From BPJO01 sp037189665 (GTDB taxonomy: Bacteria > Planctomycetota > Phycisphaerae > Tepidisphaerales > Tepidisphaeraceae), in NCBI GenBank assembly GCA_037189665.1, contig JBBCIV010000296.1, forward strand, positions 1 through 28,584: a stretch of DNA of 28,584 nt, read 5' to 3'. How positions within the stretch are numbered: position 1 is the stretch's first letter; every line of letters begins with the position of its first letter. The notes beneath the pieces were generated by a model, which saw only the letters and a program-made list of their open reading frames with translations, was not told the origin of the DNA and did not search any database. Position numbers and translations under genes: made by a program. Below are positions 9,229 through 19,064 of this stretch, in pieces.

Positions 9229-10126
9229 GCGTGCGGTGGAACTACTTCGGGCAGGCAGACTGGTCGGCATGCCGACCGAGACCGTCTACGGCCTGGCCGC
9301 CGACGCGACGAACGCCGATGCCGTCGCGCAGATCTTCGCCGCCAAGGGCCGGCCGAGCACCAATCCGCTGATCGTCCACGTTGCCGATGCCCGGATCGCT
9401 CAGCGCTACTGCACCACCTGGCCCGACGCCGCCGACCGGCTGGCCAAGGCGTTCTGGCCCGGCCCGCTGACGATCGTGCTGCCGAAGGCCGCGGGCATCT
9501 CGGATCTCGTCAGCGCCGGCCGGCCGACCGTCGGGTTGCGGGCGCCGAATCATCTGATCGCCCTTGAACTGCTCCGCGCCTTCGATGGTCCGCTGGCAGC
9601 CCCGAGCGCCAATAAATCGAACCACGTCTCCCCCACCACCGCCCAGCACGTTCGCGACGAATTCGGCGACACGCTCGACCTCGTCCTCGACGGCGGGCCC
9701 TGCAGCGTGGGCATCGAATCGACCGTCCTCGACCTGACCAGCGATGTTCCCATGATTCTTCGCCCCGGCGCAATCATCGCATCGATGATCGAAGAGGTGA
9801 TCGAACGCCCCGTCTCTCAGCCCGGCGAGGTGGTTACCGAAGTGACCACGCCCGCGTCGTCCCCAGGACAACACCTGGTCCACTACGCCCCGCGAACCCC
9901 GGCCTACCGGTTCGATCCGCGGGATCGCGACAAGGTCGATCTCACCGATGCCGCAATCCTCGCCCTCACGCTTGATCCGGAAGCCTACGCCCGCCAGCTT
10001 TACTCGCGGCTGCGCCTGCTCGATCAGCAGCAACTCCGGGCGATCTACGTCGAACTCCCCCCCGACGCGCCGGCATGGCGGGCGGTGCGGGATCGCGTCT
10101 TGCGCGCAACAAAACCGATTCCCTGA
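9221..10126 (+). CDS. tsaC: L-threonylcarbamoyladenylate synthase, Sua5 type
   Basis: A 301-residue enzyme that makes threonylcarbamoyl-AMP from threonine, bicarbonate and ATP, the first step of the t6A modification of tRNAs reading ANN codons. The YrdC domain shows MPTETVYGLAADA at 17-29, KGRPSTNPL at 42-50 (the basic and Ser/Asn residues of the substrate site) and SANKSNHVSPTT. A shorter C-terminal Sua5 domain starts after the linker SPGQHLVHYAPRTPAY, so it is the Sua5 rather than the short TsaC form. Its start lies inside the previous gene (8-nt overlap). The partner genes tsaB, tsaD and tsaE are not in this window. Confidence 0.95.
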   Translation: MIERAVELLRAGRLVGMPTETVYGLAADATNADAVAQIFAAKGRPSTNPLIVHVADARIAQRYCTTWPDAADRLAKAFWPGPLTIVLPKAAGISDLVSAGRPTVGLRAPNHLIALELLRAFDGPLAAPSANKSNHVSPTTAQHVRDEFGDTLDLVLDGGPCSVGIESTVLDLTSDVPMILRPGAIIASMIEEVIERPVSQPGEVVTEVTTPASSPGQHLVHYAPRTPAYRFDPRDRDKVDLTDAAILALTLDPEAYARQLYSRLRLLDQQQLRAIYVELPPDAPAWRAVRDRVLRATKPIP

Positions 10127-10160
10127 CCTATCCGCATTTATCTCCGCGATCATCTGCGGC

Positions 10161-10166
10161 TAAAAT
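10161..10166 (+). promoter_or_regulatory. -10 box of a leaderless HerA-like gene
   Basis: TAAAAT is followed by six bases and then the ATG at 10173, with no ribosome-binding site. The same box and spacing occur before the LOG-family gene. A weak -35 (TTATCT, 10138-10143) lies 17 nt upstream. Confidence 0.5.
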
Positions 10167-10172
10167 GTCGGC

Positions 10173-12614
<2,442 letters not shown>

Positions 12615-12625
12615 TACCGCGCGAT

Positions 12626-12655
12626 CGCGCGCCGCCTTGCCCCTGGCGGCGCGCG
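12626..12655 (+). other. GC-only 11-bp hairpin between two genes
   Basis: CGCGCGCCGCC (12626-12636) and GGCGGCGCGCG (12645-12655) are perfect reverse complements around an 8-nt loop. It follows the HerA-like stop by 12 nt and precedes the next ATG by 20 nt. There is no T-run, so it may be an attenuating or mRNA-processing hairpin rather than an intrinsic terminator. Confidence 0.5.
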
Positions 12656-12675
12656 GCCCTACTGTCTGTCGCACG

Positions 12676-13242
12676 ATGCTCCCACTGATCGACACGCTCT
12701 ACTGGCGCGCGCGCGCCCCAGGGTTCGGCTGCGTGTTGACCAGCGCCATCGTCCCGCCGATCGTCTTCCGCAAGATCCGCGAGGCCGACCCGACGCTGCC
12801 GCGCGTGCTGTCGGTCAACCTCGACAAGCAACACAGCACGTTGCTCGCGGGCGACGTCGTGCGCGAGATTCTCCAGGTGCTCTTTCGGCTGGAGGCGATC
12901 TGCGCCATCGGCTTTCTGCTCCCATTGGTGGGCAAGTGGTTTTACGTCGATCGCTCGGGCGTGCTGATCCTGCTGCCGCTGATGGTGACGGCGCTGTACG
13001 TGCTGGCGATGGCGTTCCTGTTCTACGGCTGGCGGGTCGTCTGGCCGAAGGTGATCGACCACCGCACGAAATACCTCGAGCACGCCGACGAGCCCGACAT
13101 CGCCAACGCCGAGCTCGACCAGTTCGACCGCTACAGCAACGAGTTGTTCGCCGTGGTGCGAAACATGCTTTTCGCGCTGCTCGGCACCATCCTGTTCAGC
13201 GCCGTGTTGCGGCCGGTGACGCAGACGTTCCTGTTTCAGTGA
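12676..13242 (+). CDS. Four-helix membrane protein, DUF4149-like
   Basis: A 188-residue integral membrane protein. The first helix (about 16-30, with SAIVPPIVFRKI) is followed by a cytosolic loop, then hydrophobic segments near 70-90, 95-115 and 160-180. The early GFGCVLTSAIVPPIVFRKI pattern and later 'HRTKYLEHADEPDIANAELDQFDRYS' spacing resemble small four-helix proteins of the DUF4149 type, but this assignment is from general appearance. The ATG at 12676 is chosen over one 39 nt earlier, because homologue-like residues begin here and TACTGT (12660-12665) precedes it. It may be co-transcribed with nth, 7 nt downstream. Confidence 0.65.
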   Translation: MLPLIDTLYWRARAPGFGCVLTSAIVPPIVFRKIREADPTLPRVLSVNLDKQHSTLLAGDVVREILQVLFRLEAICAIGFLLPLVGKWFYVDRSGVLILLPLMVTALYVLAMAFLFYGWRVVWPKVIDHRTKYLEHADEPDIANAELDQFDRYSNELFAVVRNMLFALLGTILFSAVLRPVTQTFLFQ

Positions 13243-13249
13243 TAATCGC

Positions 13250-13933
13250 ATGGCCACCTCCGTCCCCAAGAAAACCCTCGAACTTCGACGCGAGCGCGTC
13301 GGCAAGATATTGCCGATCCTCAAATCGCTCTACCCGACCGCCAAGTGCTCGCTCGATCACTCGTCGCCGCTCGAACTGCTGGTGGCGACGATCCTCTCGG
13401 CCCAGTGCACCGACGATCGCGTGAACATCGTCACCAAGACGCTGTTCAAGAAGTATCGCACCGCGAAGGACTACGCCCGCGCGCCGCAAGAGGAACTGGA
13501 AAAGGACATCCAGTCCACGGGCTTCTATCGCAACAAGGCCAAGTCGATCCGCGCGATGGCCCAATCGCTCATCGACCGGCACGGCGGCGCCGTGCCGGAC
13601 ACGATGGAAGAGCTGATCAAGCTCGCCGGCGTCGGGCGAAAGACCGCCAACGTCGTGCTGGGCAACGCGTTCGGCAAGAACGTGGGCGTCACGGTCGACA
13701 CGCACGTCACCCGGCTGTCGAACCGGCTGGGGCTGACAAAGCACGCATCGGATGCGGTGAAGATCGAGCACGACCTGATGCCGATCGTCCCGCAGGCCGA
13801 CTGGGCGCTCTGGTCGCACCTGCTGATCTACCACGGCCGGGCGATCTGCAAGGCGATCAAGCCGAAATGCGACCAATGCCCCCTGCTGCCGCACTGTCCG
13901 CACGGGCAGAAGGTGATAAAGTCTCCGGCATGA
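13250..13933 (+). CDS. nth: Endonuclease III, DNA glycosylase/AP lyase
   Basis: A 227-residue base-excision repair enzyme that removes oxidised pyrimidines and cleaves the DNA backbone. The helix-hairpin-helix reads LAGVGRKTANVVLG with the catalytic Lys at 131, and the catalytic Asp is 150 in VDTHVTRL. A C-terminal [4Fe-4S] cluster motif has Cys200, Cys207, Cys210 and Cys216 in the standard spacing. Length is normal, with a short N-terminal Lys-rich extension. Its stop overlaps the start of the methyltransferase that follows (ATGA), so both are probably in one transcript. Confidence 0.96.
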   Translation: MATSVPKKTLELRRERVGKILPILKSLYPTAKCSLDHSSPLELLVATILSAQCTDDRVNIVTKTLFKKYRTAKDYARAPQEELEKDIQSTGFYRNKAKSIRAMAQSLIDRHGGAVPDTMEELIKLAGVGRKTANVVLGNAFGKNVGVTVDTHVTRLSNRLGLTKHASDAVKIEHDLMPIVPQADWALWSHLLIYHGRAICKAIKPKCDQCPLLPHCPHGQKVIKSPA

Positions 13934-14715
13934 CCGACGAAGAAGCCGGCCGCTACTGGAACAGCAATGCCGACGCGTGGACCGCGCTCTCGCGCGCCGG
14001 GTACGACGTCTACCGCGACGTCATGAACACGCCTGCGTTCCTCGAGATATTGCCCGACATCAAGGGCCTCCGCGGCCTCGACATCGGCTGCGGCGAGGGA
14101 ACCAATACCCGCGCCCTGGCCGAGCGCGGCGCGATCATGTCGGCGATCGACATTTCAAGGCGATTCGTCGACCACGCCACCGCCGCGGAAGCAGGCGATC
14201 CGCGCGGCATCCGCTACTCGGTCGCCAGCGCGCAATCGTTGCCGTTTGCCGATGCGTCGTTCGACTTCTGCACCGCGTTCATGTGCATGATGGACCTGCC
14301 CAACCAAGCCCAGGCGTTCGCCGAAATCCGGCGGGTGCTGAAGCCGAACGGGTTCTTCCAGTTTTCGATTACGCATCCGTGCTACGACACCCCCCATCGC
14401 CGCAACCTGCGCGACGCCAGCGGCAACACGTACGCGATCGAGGTCGGCGGCTATTTCGACCGCATTGACGGACGAATCGACCGGTGGCTCTTCTCCGCCG
14501 CCCCTCGCGAGGTGCGCGAGCAGCACCGGCCGTTCGAGGTGCCGCGGTTTCACCGGACGATCAGCGAATGGTTCAACCTCCTGATCGACGCCGGCCTCAC
14601 GATCGACCACGTCGCCGAACCACGCGTAAGCGAAGAGGTCGCCCGGCAGGTGCAGAACGTGCAGGACACGCGCGTCGTTGCCTACTTCCTGCATATACGG
14701 TGCAGCAAGCGATAA
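13930..14715 (+). CDS. Class I SAM-dependent methyltransferase
   Basis: A 261-residue methyltransferase of the UbiE/Methyltransf_11 kind. Motif I is LDIGCGEGTNT at 50-60, the acidic ribose ligand is Asp74 in AIDIS, and the post-motif strand reads SLPFADASFDFCTAFM. The C-terminal half has a conserved HPCYDTPHRRNL segment and a helix-rich end. The substrate (small molecule, lipid, quinone or other) is not evident. The start codon overlaps the nth stop by ATGA, and the next gene begins 15 nt after its stop, suggesting an operon of convenience rather than a pathway. Confidence 0.85.
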   Translation: MTDEEAGRYWNSNADAWTALSRAGYDVYRDVMNTPAFLEILPDIKGLRGLDIGCGEGTNTRALAERGAIMSAIDISRRFVDHATAAEAGDPRGIRYSVASAQSLPFADASFDFCTAFMCMMDLPNQAQAFAEIRRVLKPNGFFQFSITHPCYDTPHRRNLRDASGNTYAIEVGGYFDRIDGRIDRWLFSAAPREVREQHRPFEVPRFHRTISEWFNLLIDAGLTIDHVAEPRVSEEVARQVQNVQDTRVVAYFLHIRCSKR

Positions 14716-14730
14716 GGTGACAAATCAGGG

Positions 14731-16290
14731 ATGGAATTCTCCAAAAAAACCTCGTGGGCCTTCGCGCTAGCCGTGCCGCTGCTGATCGGCCTGGCGGGCG
14801 CGGCGGCGATCGCGTGGGCAACCGCGCGGTCGGTCGGGGCTTCGGGCGATTCCGTTCGCTACATCGAACACGCCCGCGTGCTCGCCGGCGAGGCGTCGCC
14901 GGTGGTGAACGGCCAGTACGCCGTCTCGCTGAGCCACTATCCGCCGCTCTATCCATTAATGCTGGCGATCGGCATCGAAGCCGGCGCAGCGCCGCTGGCG
15001 GCGGCGAGGGCGATCAACATCGCGTGCTATGTGCTCCTGATCACGCTATCCGGCGCGATCGTTTACGGGCTGTCGCAAAGCGGCGTGCGAAGCGCGATCG
15101 CCGCGGCATTGGTGGCGACCAGTCCGGCGGTCGTTCCGATTCACCTCTGGGCCGCAAGCGAACCGCCGTTCCTGGTCTGCGTCATGTTGATGCTGGCCAG
15201 CCTGCTGTGGTGGTGGCGCACGCCTGCCATACGACGAACCGCTTTGAGCGCTGGCGTGCTGGGCATGGCGACGATCATCCGCTACGCCGCCGTCGCGTAC
15301 ATCCCGGCAACCGTGCTGCTGGCGTTGATGCGAAGCGGGCCGTGGAAGCAGCGTTTGACGCGTGCGTTGATCTTCGGCGCGATCGCCATCGCGTCTTTTC
15401 TGATCGTGGCGGCGGGGCATCGCATTGCGGGGGCGCAGGCGGGAAACCGGCAGTTCGCCTACGTGCCGATCGCCGTGGAGCAGTGGAAAAGCCTCGGGCA
15501 GACGATCTGCGAATGGTTTGCGCCGGCGGGCACATCTCCGTGGCTCGTCGTGCCCGCCATCGCGGTATGGGCGACACTCCTGGCGACCCAATGGCGAGGC
15601 GCCCGCGCGGGAGCGGCCGTGCTTGTGCTGTGCGCGACGTATTTGGCGTTCATCCTCTTCTCCGTCTCCTTCATGGATTCGGCCACGCCGCTGGATCATC
15701 GAATCCTCGCGCCGGTGGCGCTGTTTCTCATCATCTGGTCAACAGTCGATATCGGGCGGGAAGGATCGAACAAAACTCGGGCGGCCGCCGCGATCGCGGG
15801 AATTGCGATCGCCCTTTCCGCGGCCGCTGGTGGATCGATCACCGCGGGCAAGATGTTGCGCGATAGCCGTGATTCGGGCCTCGGGCTCGCTCACCGCGTC
15901 TTCCGCGAAAGCGAGTTGCTCGTCCGAGTTCGGCACTTGCCGCCGGAGGCGTTGATTTACGCGACGTATCCCGAGGCCGTCCAACTTCATTCCAACCGCC
16001 GGGCCGAAATCCTGCCTGCCCGACAAACCCGGCCGAACCCGCGCCTGCCGCCGATCGATCAGCTTGTGGCGCAAATGCGCGAACGCCTCGATCGTCGCGG
16101 CGGCTACCTCGTCGTCTTCCACGCCCGCGCCGGCCGAAACCGCACCACCCGGCCGCTGCGCGTCGAGCAGTGGCGAGAGTTGTTCAACCTTAACACCGTC
16201 ATTGAAACCACCGATGGCGTCATCCTGCGATACGACCCGCCGCCAACGCGCGGATCGCCGGCGACGACTCAGACGTTGTCGTTCAGGTAG
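14731..16290 (+). CDS. GT-C fold membrane glycosyltransferase (GT39/ArnT-like)
   Basis: A 519-residue polytopic protein with about 10 hydrophobic segments and a soluble C-terminal domain. The first external loop has GASGDSVRYIEHARVL, with the acidic residue typical of GT-C enzymes, and SHYPPLYPLML after the second segment resembles the 'HxPLYP' motif of ArnT and PMT relatives. These enzymes move a sugar from a lipid-linked donor to lipid or protein at the outer face of the membrane. Donor and acceptor are unknown. The 3' end overlaps the LOG gene on the opposite strand by 22 bp. Confidence 0.75.
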   Translation: MEFSKKTSWAFALAVPLLIGLAGAAAIAWATARSVGASGDSVRYIEHARVLAGEASPVVNGQYAVSLSHYPPLYPLMLAIGIEAGAAPLAAARAINIACYVLLITLSGAIVYGLSQSGVRSAIAAALVATSPAVVPIHLWAASEPPFLVCVMLMLASLLWWWRTPAIRRTALSAGVLGMATIIRYAAVAYIPATVLLALMRSGPWKQRLTRALIFGAIAIASFLIVAAGHRIAGAQAGNRQFAYVPIAVEQWKSLGQTICEWFAPAGTSPWLVVPAIAVWATLLATQWRGARAGAAVLVLCATYLAFILFSVSFMDSATPLDHRILAPVALFLIIWSTVDIGREGSNKTRAAAAIAGIAIALSAAAGGSITAGKMLRDSRDSGLGLAHRVFRESELLVRVRHLPPEALIYATYPEAVQLHSNRRAEILPARQTRPNPRLPPIDQLVAQMRERLDRRGGYLVVFHARAGRNRTTRPLRVEQWRELFNLNTVIETTDGVILRYDPPPTRGSPATTQTLSFR

Positions 16291-17375
16291 TTGATCAGCA
16301 GCCGCAGGCCGCCCTGGTCGCGCTTGTTGAACGCGAACGTCAGCCGCGGCAGGTGTGCGATCGCCGGCTCATCGCGTTCGATCGGCAACGCCTCGACGCA
16401 CTCGATGCGGCCCTTCATGCAAAGGTGCCCGAACCGCCTGCGGATCTCGTCCATCTGCTGCTCGCCTGGCCGGCGTTGCATGCGGAGGATGCACAGATCG
16501 CGGGCGTAACGAATGCTGTGATACGTGCGGTAGAAGTGCGTCACCTCGCGCACGCCTTCGTCGAGGTCCTGCGTCACCTTGTAGAGGTGCAGGTCGTCCG
16601 GGCTGATCAGCCCGCTGCCGAGCAGGTGCTTTTCGACGTAGTTTCGCCAGCCCTGCCAGAACTGCGCGCCGGGATGGTCGATCAGCACGATCGGCATCGG
16701 CGCGGCCTTGCCGGTCTGGATGAGCGTCAGCACCTCGAAGCCCTCGTCCATCGTGCCGAAGCCGCCGGGGAACAGCGCGATCGCGTGGCTGGACCGGACG
16801 AACATCAGCTTGCGGGTGAAGAAGTACTTGAAGTTGATGAGCTTCGGATCGCCTTCGATGAACTCGTTGGTGCGTTGCTCGAACGGCAGGCGGATCGCGA
16901 GCCCGAACGACGGCGCCGCCCCCGCCCCGCCGTGCCCCGCCGCCATGATCCCGCCGCCGGCGCCGGTGATGACCATCCAGCCGAGGTCGGCCACGAGTTT
17001 TCCGAACCGCAGCGCCGCCTGGTAATCCTGATGATCGACCGCCGTCCGCGCCGAACCAAAAATGCTGATCTTCCGCACGTCCTTATAAGGCCCGAACACC
17101 TTCAGCGCGTAGCGAAGCTCCTTCAACGACGTGTTGATCAGCTTGAGGTCGGCGCGGTTGTTCTCGTCGCGCAGCAGCTTCAGCGTGGTGACGATCATCT
17201 CCGAAATCAGGTCGCCGTCGGGAAGCTTCTCCACCTCTTTCAGCAGCGCGTTGGCATGCTGATGCACGCCCTCCATCTGCTCGCGCGAGACGGCGTGCGT
17301 CGGCTCCTTCGTTTCGATCGTGTCTTCCGCCTGCTGCTGCGGGAGCGGCAGCGGTTTCTCGTTCTCCTGCGTCAT
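16269..17375 (-). CDS. LOG family protein (TIGR00730-like, long form)
   Basis: A 368-residue member of the LOG (cytokinin riboside 5'-monophosphate phosphoribohydrolase / 'lysine decarboxylase-like') family. Core motifs are ISIFGSAR at 104-110, GAGGGIMAAG at 138-147, FTRKLMF and PGGFGTMDE at 203-211. It carries about 100 extra residues before the core (helical, charged) and an extra C-terminal segment with VEALPIERDEP. This larger form is common in bacteria, and its physiological substrate is poorly known. The name 'lysine decarboxylase' in databases is misleading. A TAAAAT box lies six bases before the ATG, which suggests a leaderless mRNA. It overlaps the neighbouring GT gene by 22 bp at the 3' end. 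Confidence 0.88.
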   Translation of the reverse strand: MTQENEKPLPLPQQQAEDTIETKEPTHAVSREQMEGVHQHANALLKEVEKLPDGDLISEMIVTTLKLLRDENNRADLKLINTSLKELRYALKVFGPYKDVRKISIFGSARTAVDHQDYQAALRFGKLVADLGWMVITGAGGGIMAAGHGGAGAAPSFGLAIRLPFEQRTNEFIEGDPKLINFKYFFTRKLMFVRSSHAIALFPGGFGTMDEGFEVLTLIQTGKAAPMPIVLIDHPGAQFWQGWRNYVEKHLLGSGLISPDDLHLYKVTQDLDEGVREVTHFYRTYHSIRYARDLCILRMQRRPGEQQMDEIRRRFGHLCMKGRIECVEALPIERDEPAIAHLPRLTFAFNKRDQGGLRLLINYLNDNV

Positions 17376-17381
17376 ACGGCC

Positions 17382-17387
17382 ATTTTA
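17382..17387 (-). promoter_or_regulatory. -10 box of a leaderless LOG-family gene
   Basis: On the minus strand TAAAAT is followed by six bases (GGCCGT) and the ATG at 17375. No Shine-Dalgarno sequence is present. Box and spacing match the HerA-like gene start exactly. Confidence 0.5.
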
Positions 17388-17452
17388 ACAGAACCGGGAG
17401 AAGGATGAACCCAGATGCGCCAGAGAATGCGAACATCCGCGCGCCGCCAGCG

Positions 17453-18190
17453 CTAAGATTTGGCGGCGTTCGCCGACGCATCGATGTGCAGCCCGCACTC
17501 GACTTTGGCCTGCCCCGCCCAGCGGCCGGCGCGGGGGTCTTCGCCGGCTTGCACGGCGCGGGTGCAGCTCTGCGGATTGCAGCCGATCGACAGATAACCT
17601 TGTTCGACCAGCGGGTGATACGGCAAGTCGTTCTGCTTCATATACATGCCGATATCGCGGCCGGTCCAGGGGAGCAGCGGGCTGATGGCGTAGCAGGCGT
17701 TGCGCTTGCTCCACTCGACGATGTCGCGACCTTTGCGCGTGTCGGCCTGATCACGACGGATGCCCCGAAGCCACGCGGCCGGTGCAAGCTCGCGAATGGC
17801 GCGGTCGAACGGCTCGTTCTTGTTCGCACCGCAGCACGCCTCGACGTTGCTGCGCCAAGCCGGATCGGCCTCGCCGGCGTCGGCGAGGTACCGGATCGGG
17901 TCGTTCCTCGTGCGGTAGACCCAGACGTTCAAATCGAACCGCTTGCGAAGCGATTCCATAAACGACCACGTCTCGGGAAAGAGATAGCCGGTATCGATCA
18001 TGACCACCCTGATCCGCGGCAGGACGGAGGCCGCCATGTGCAGCAGGATGGCGCTCTCGGCGCCAAACGAGCTGGTCATGATCAACTGCTCCCCGAACTG
18101 CGCAGCCGCCCATTCGACGATCTGCGGAGGCGTGCGCTGGGCGAGCAACAGATTGATGTCAGGAAGATCGAGTTCGGTCGAGGTCGTCAT
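17453..18190 (-). CDS. cysH: Adenylyl-sulfate reductase, CysH family, Fe-S type
   Basis: A 245-residue sulfonucleotide reductase for assimilatory sulfate reduction, which makes sulfite from APS (or PAPS). The nucleotide site is SSFGAES at 40-46, with DTGYLFPET at 66-74. Two adjacent cysteines (119-120) and a later pair (204 and 209) mark the [4Fe-4S] type that normally uses APS, and the catalytic Cys is 232 in ECGLH. In the usual family the last pair reads C-x-P-C; here it is CNPQSC, two residues longer. A TATAAT box lies about 60 nt upstream. Partner genes for ATP sulfurylase or sulfite reductase are not in the window. Confidence 0.92.
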   Translation of the reverse strand: MTTSTELDLPDINLLLAQRTPPQIVEWAAAQFGEQLIMTSSFGAESAILLHMAASVLPRIRVVMIDTGYLFPETWSFMESLRKRFDLNVWVYRTRNDPIRYLADAGEADPAWRSNVEACCGANKNEPFDRAIRELAPAAWLRGIRRDQADTRKGRDIVEWSKRNACYAISPLLPWTGRDIGMYMKQNDLPYHPLVEQGYLSIGCNPQSCTRAVQAGEDPRAGRWAGQAKVECGLHIDASANAAKS

Positions 18191-18210
18191 GGGGACAGAT
18201 CACAGCTTAA

Positions 18211-18230
18211 CGCAGATGAACGCAGACAAG
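18211..18230 (+). repeat. Short tandem-like repeat, copy A
   Basis: Two adjacent ten-base units, CGCAGATGAA and CGCAGACAAG, lie in the cysH leader. A similar pair is found at 28541-28560 (CACAGATGAA, CACCGATAAT), so this may be a dispersed intergenic repeat. The number of copies in the genome cannot be seen here. Confidence 0.35.
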
Positions 18231-18251
18231 AATCGCGACTCATCGAGCAAC

Positions 18252-18257
18252 ATTATA
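18252..18257 (-). promoter_or_regulatory. Consensus -10 box upstream of cysH
   Basis: A perfect TATAAT on the minus strand lies 61 nt before the cysH ATG, with TTCGAC as a weak -35 candidate at 19-nt spacing. The transcript would have a leader of about 50 nt that includes the repeat-like sequence at 18211-18230. No Shine-Dalgarno sequence is seen before the ATG. Confidence 0.5.
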
Positions 18258-18311
18258 GGAGATAGGAAAACCCAAAGTCGAACAAGCCGTAAAATACTTC
18301 AAAAGAGAAAC

Positions 18312-19046
18312 TTACGACTTTTTCCAACTCCCATCATCCCCCATCAGTTCGTGAGGACGGAAAGTGGATTTATACGCCATCGCCTGACAATCGCGCACCC
18401 AGTAGCCGAGATAGTAGTAAGCGAGGCCGCGCTCCTGGCACCAGGCGAGTTCGTAGAGCGCGCCAAACGTGCCGAGGCTGCGCTTGGCGTGGCGCGGGTC
18501 GAAATAGAAGTAGACGCTGGAGAGCGAAGCCGAACTGACATCGCAGATGCCCACCGCCAGCAGTTCGCCAGCAGGATCGCGGTAGGTGAACTCGACGGTG
18601 TCGGTCGGCGAGTCGTAGAGAAACGACTTGAGCGAATCGCGATCCGCTTCCTCCGGCCGGCGATGCCAGTCGTGGACATAGCGGCTGTAGAGGGCGAATT
18701 TCTCGTCGGTCAGCGCCGGCCGGCCGGCGTGGACGGCGAGGTCTTCGTTTCGACGCAGACAGCGCCGTTGCGACGCGCTCATCGCGAACTGTTTCACGTC
18801 CACGCGAAGCGGCACGCATTCGCGGCAGCCCTCGCAGACGGGCTGATAGAGCATGCGACCGCTTCGGCGAAAGCCGACGTCCATGAACGCGCGGTAGGTG
18901 TCGCCGTCGATCGAGGACGCCATTACTGCGCGGATCGTCTCCGTCCGGCCCGGCAGGTACGGGCACGGCACCGGCGGCAGCACCGCCAGCCGGATGTCCA
19001 GCGGCGGCTTTCGGGCGTGCGATTCGTGTCCGGCGGTGTCGCTCAA
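18312..19046 (-). CDS. bpt: Bacterial aminoacyl-tRNA-protein transferase (Bpt, ATE1 family)
   Basis: A 244-residue homologue of arginyl-tRNA-protein transferases. Bacterial Bpt transfers leucine from Leu-tRNA to proteins that begin with Asp or Glu, marking them for degradation through ClpS and ClpAP. The N-terminal Cys28 (CPYLPGR) and the CEGCRECVPLRV block (Cys71, 74, 77) match the conserved cysteines of the family, and the C-terminal half has the FYFDPRHAKRSLGTFG and YYYLGYWV signatures. The start is TTG at 19046, with GGAGG about a dozen bases upstream; no in-frame ATG precedes it. It lies 18 nt after the pectate-lyase-like gene and may be co-transcribed with it, although the functions seem unrelated. 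Confidence 0.92.
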   Translation of the reverse strand: MSDTAGHESHARKPPLDIRLAVLPPVPCPYLPGRTETIRAVMASSIDGDTYRAFMDVGFRRSGRMLYQPVCEGCRECVPLRVDVKQFAMSASQRRCLRRNEDLAVHAGRPALTDEKFALYSRYVHDWHRRPEEADRDSLKSFLYDSPTDTVEFTYRDPAGELLAVGICDVSSASLSSVYFYFDPRHAKRSLGTFGALYELAWCQERGLAYYYLGYWVRDCQAMAYKSTFRPHELMGDDGSWKKS

Positions 19047-19064
19047 AACGTTCGGTCCTCCAGC

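Noticed and set aside
8746..9270. Toxin-antitoxin pair formed by the 49- and 97-residue proteins
   Set aside because: The short peptide is hydrophobic and could look like a membrane toxin, but the second protein does not look like an antitoxin and both are coupled to a housekeeping gene; there is no direct support.
16269..17375. Lysine decarboxylase
   Set aside because: The PGGFGTMDE motif is the LOG phosphoribohydrolase signature; the decarboxylase name is a historical mis-annotation and there is no PLP site.
18191..18311. SAM or other sulfur-related riboswitch in the cysH leader
   Set aside because: No known riboswitch core or multi-stem junction could be drawn in this 121-nt stretch; only a -10 box and a short repeat are visible.
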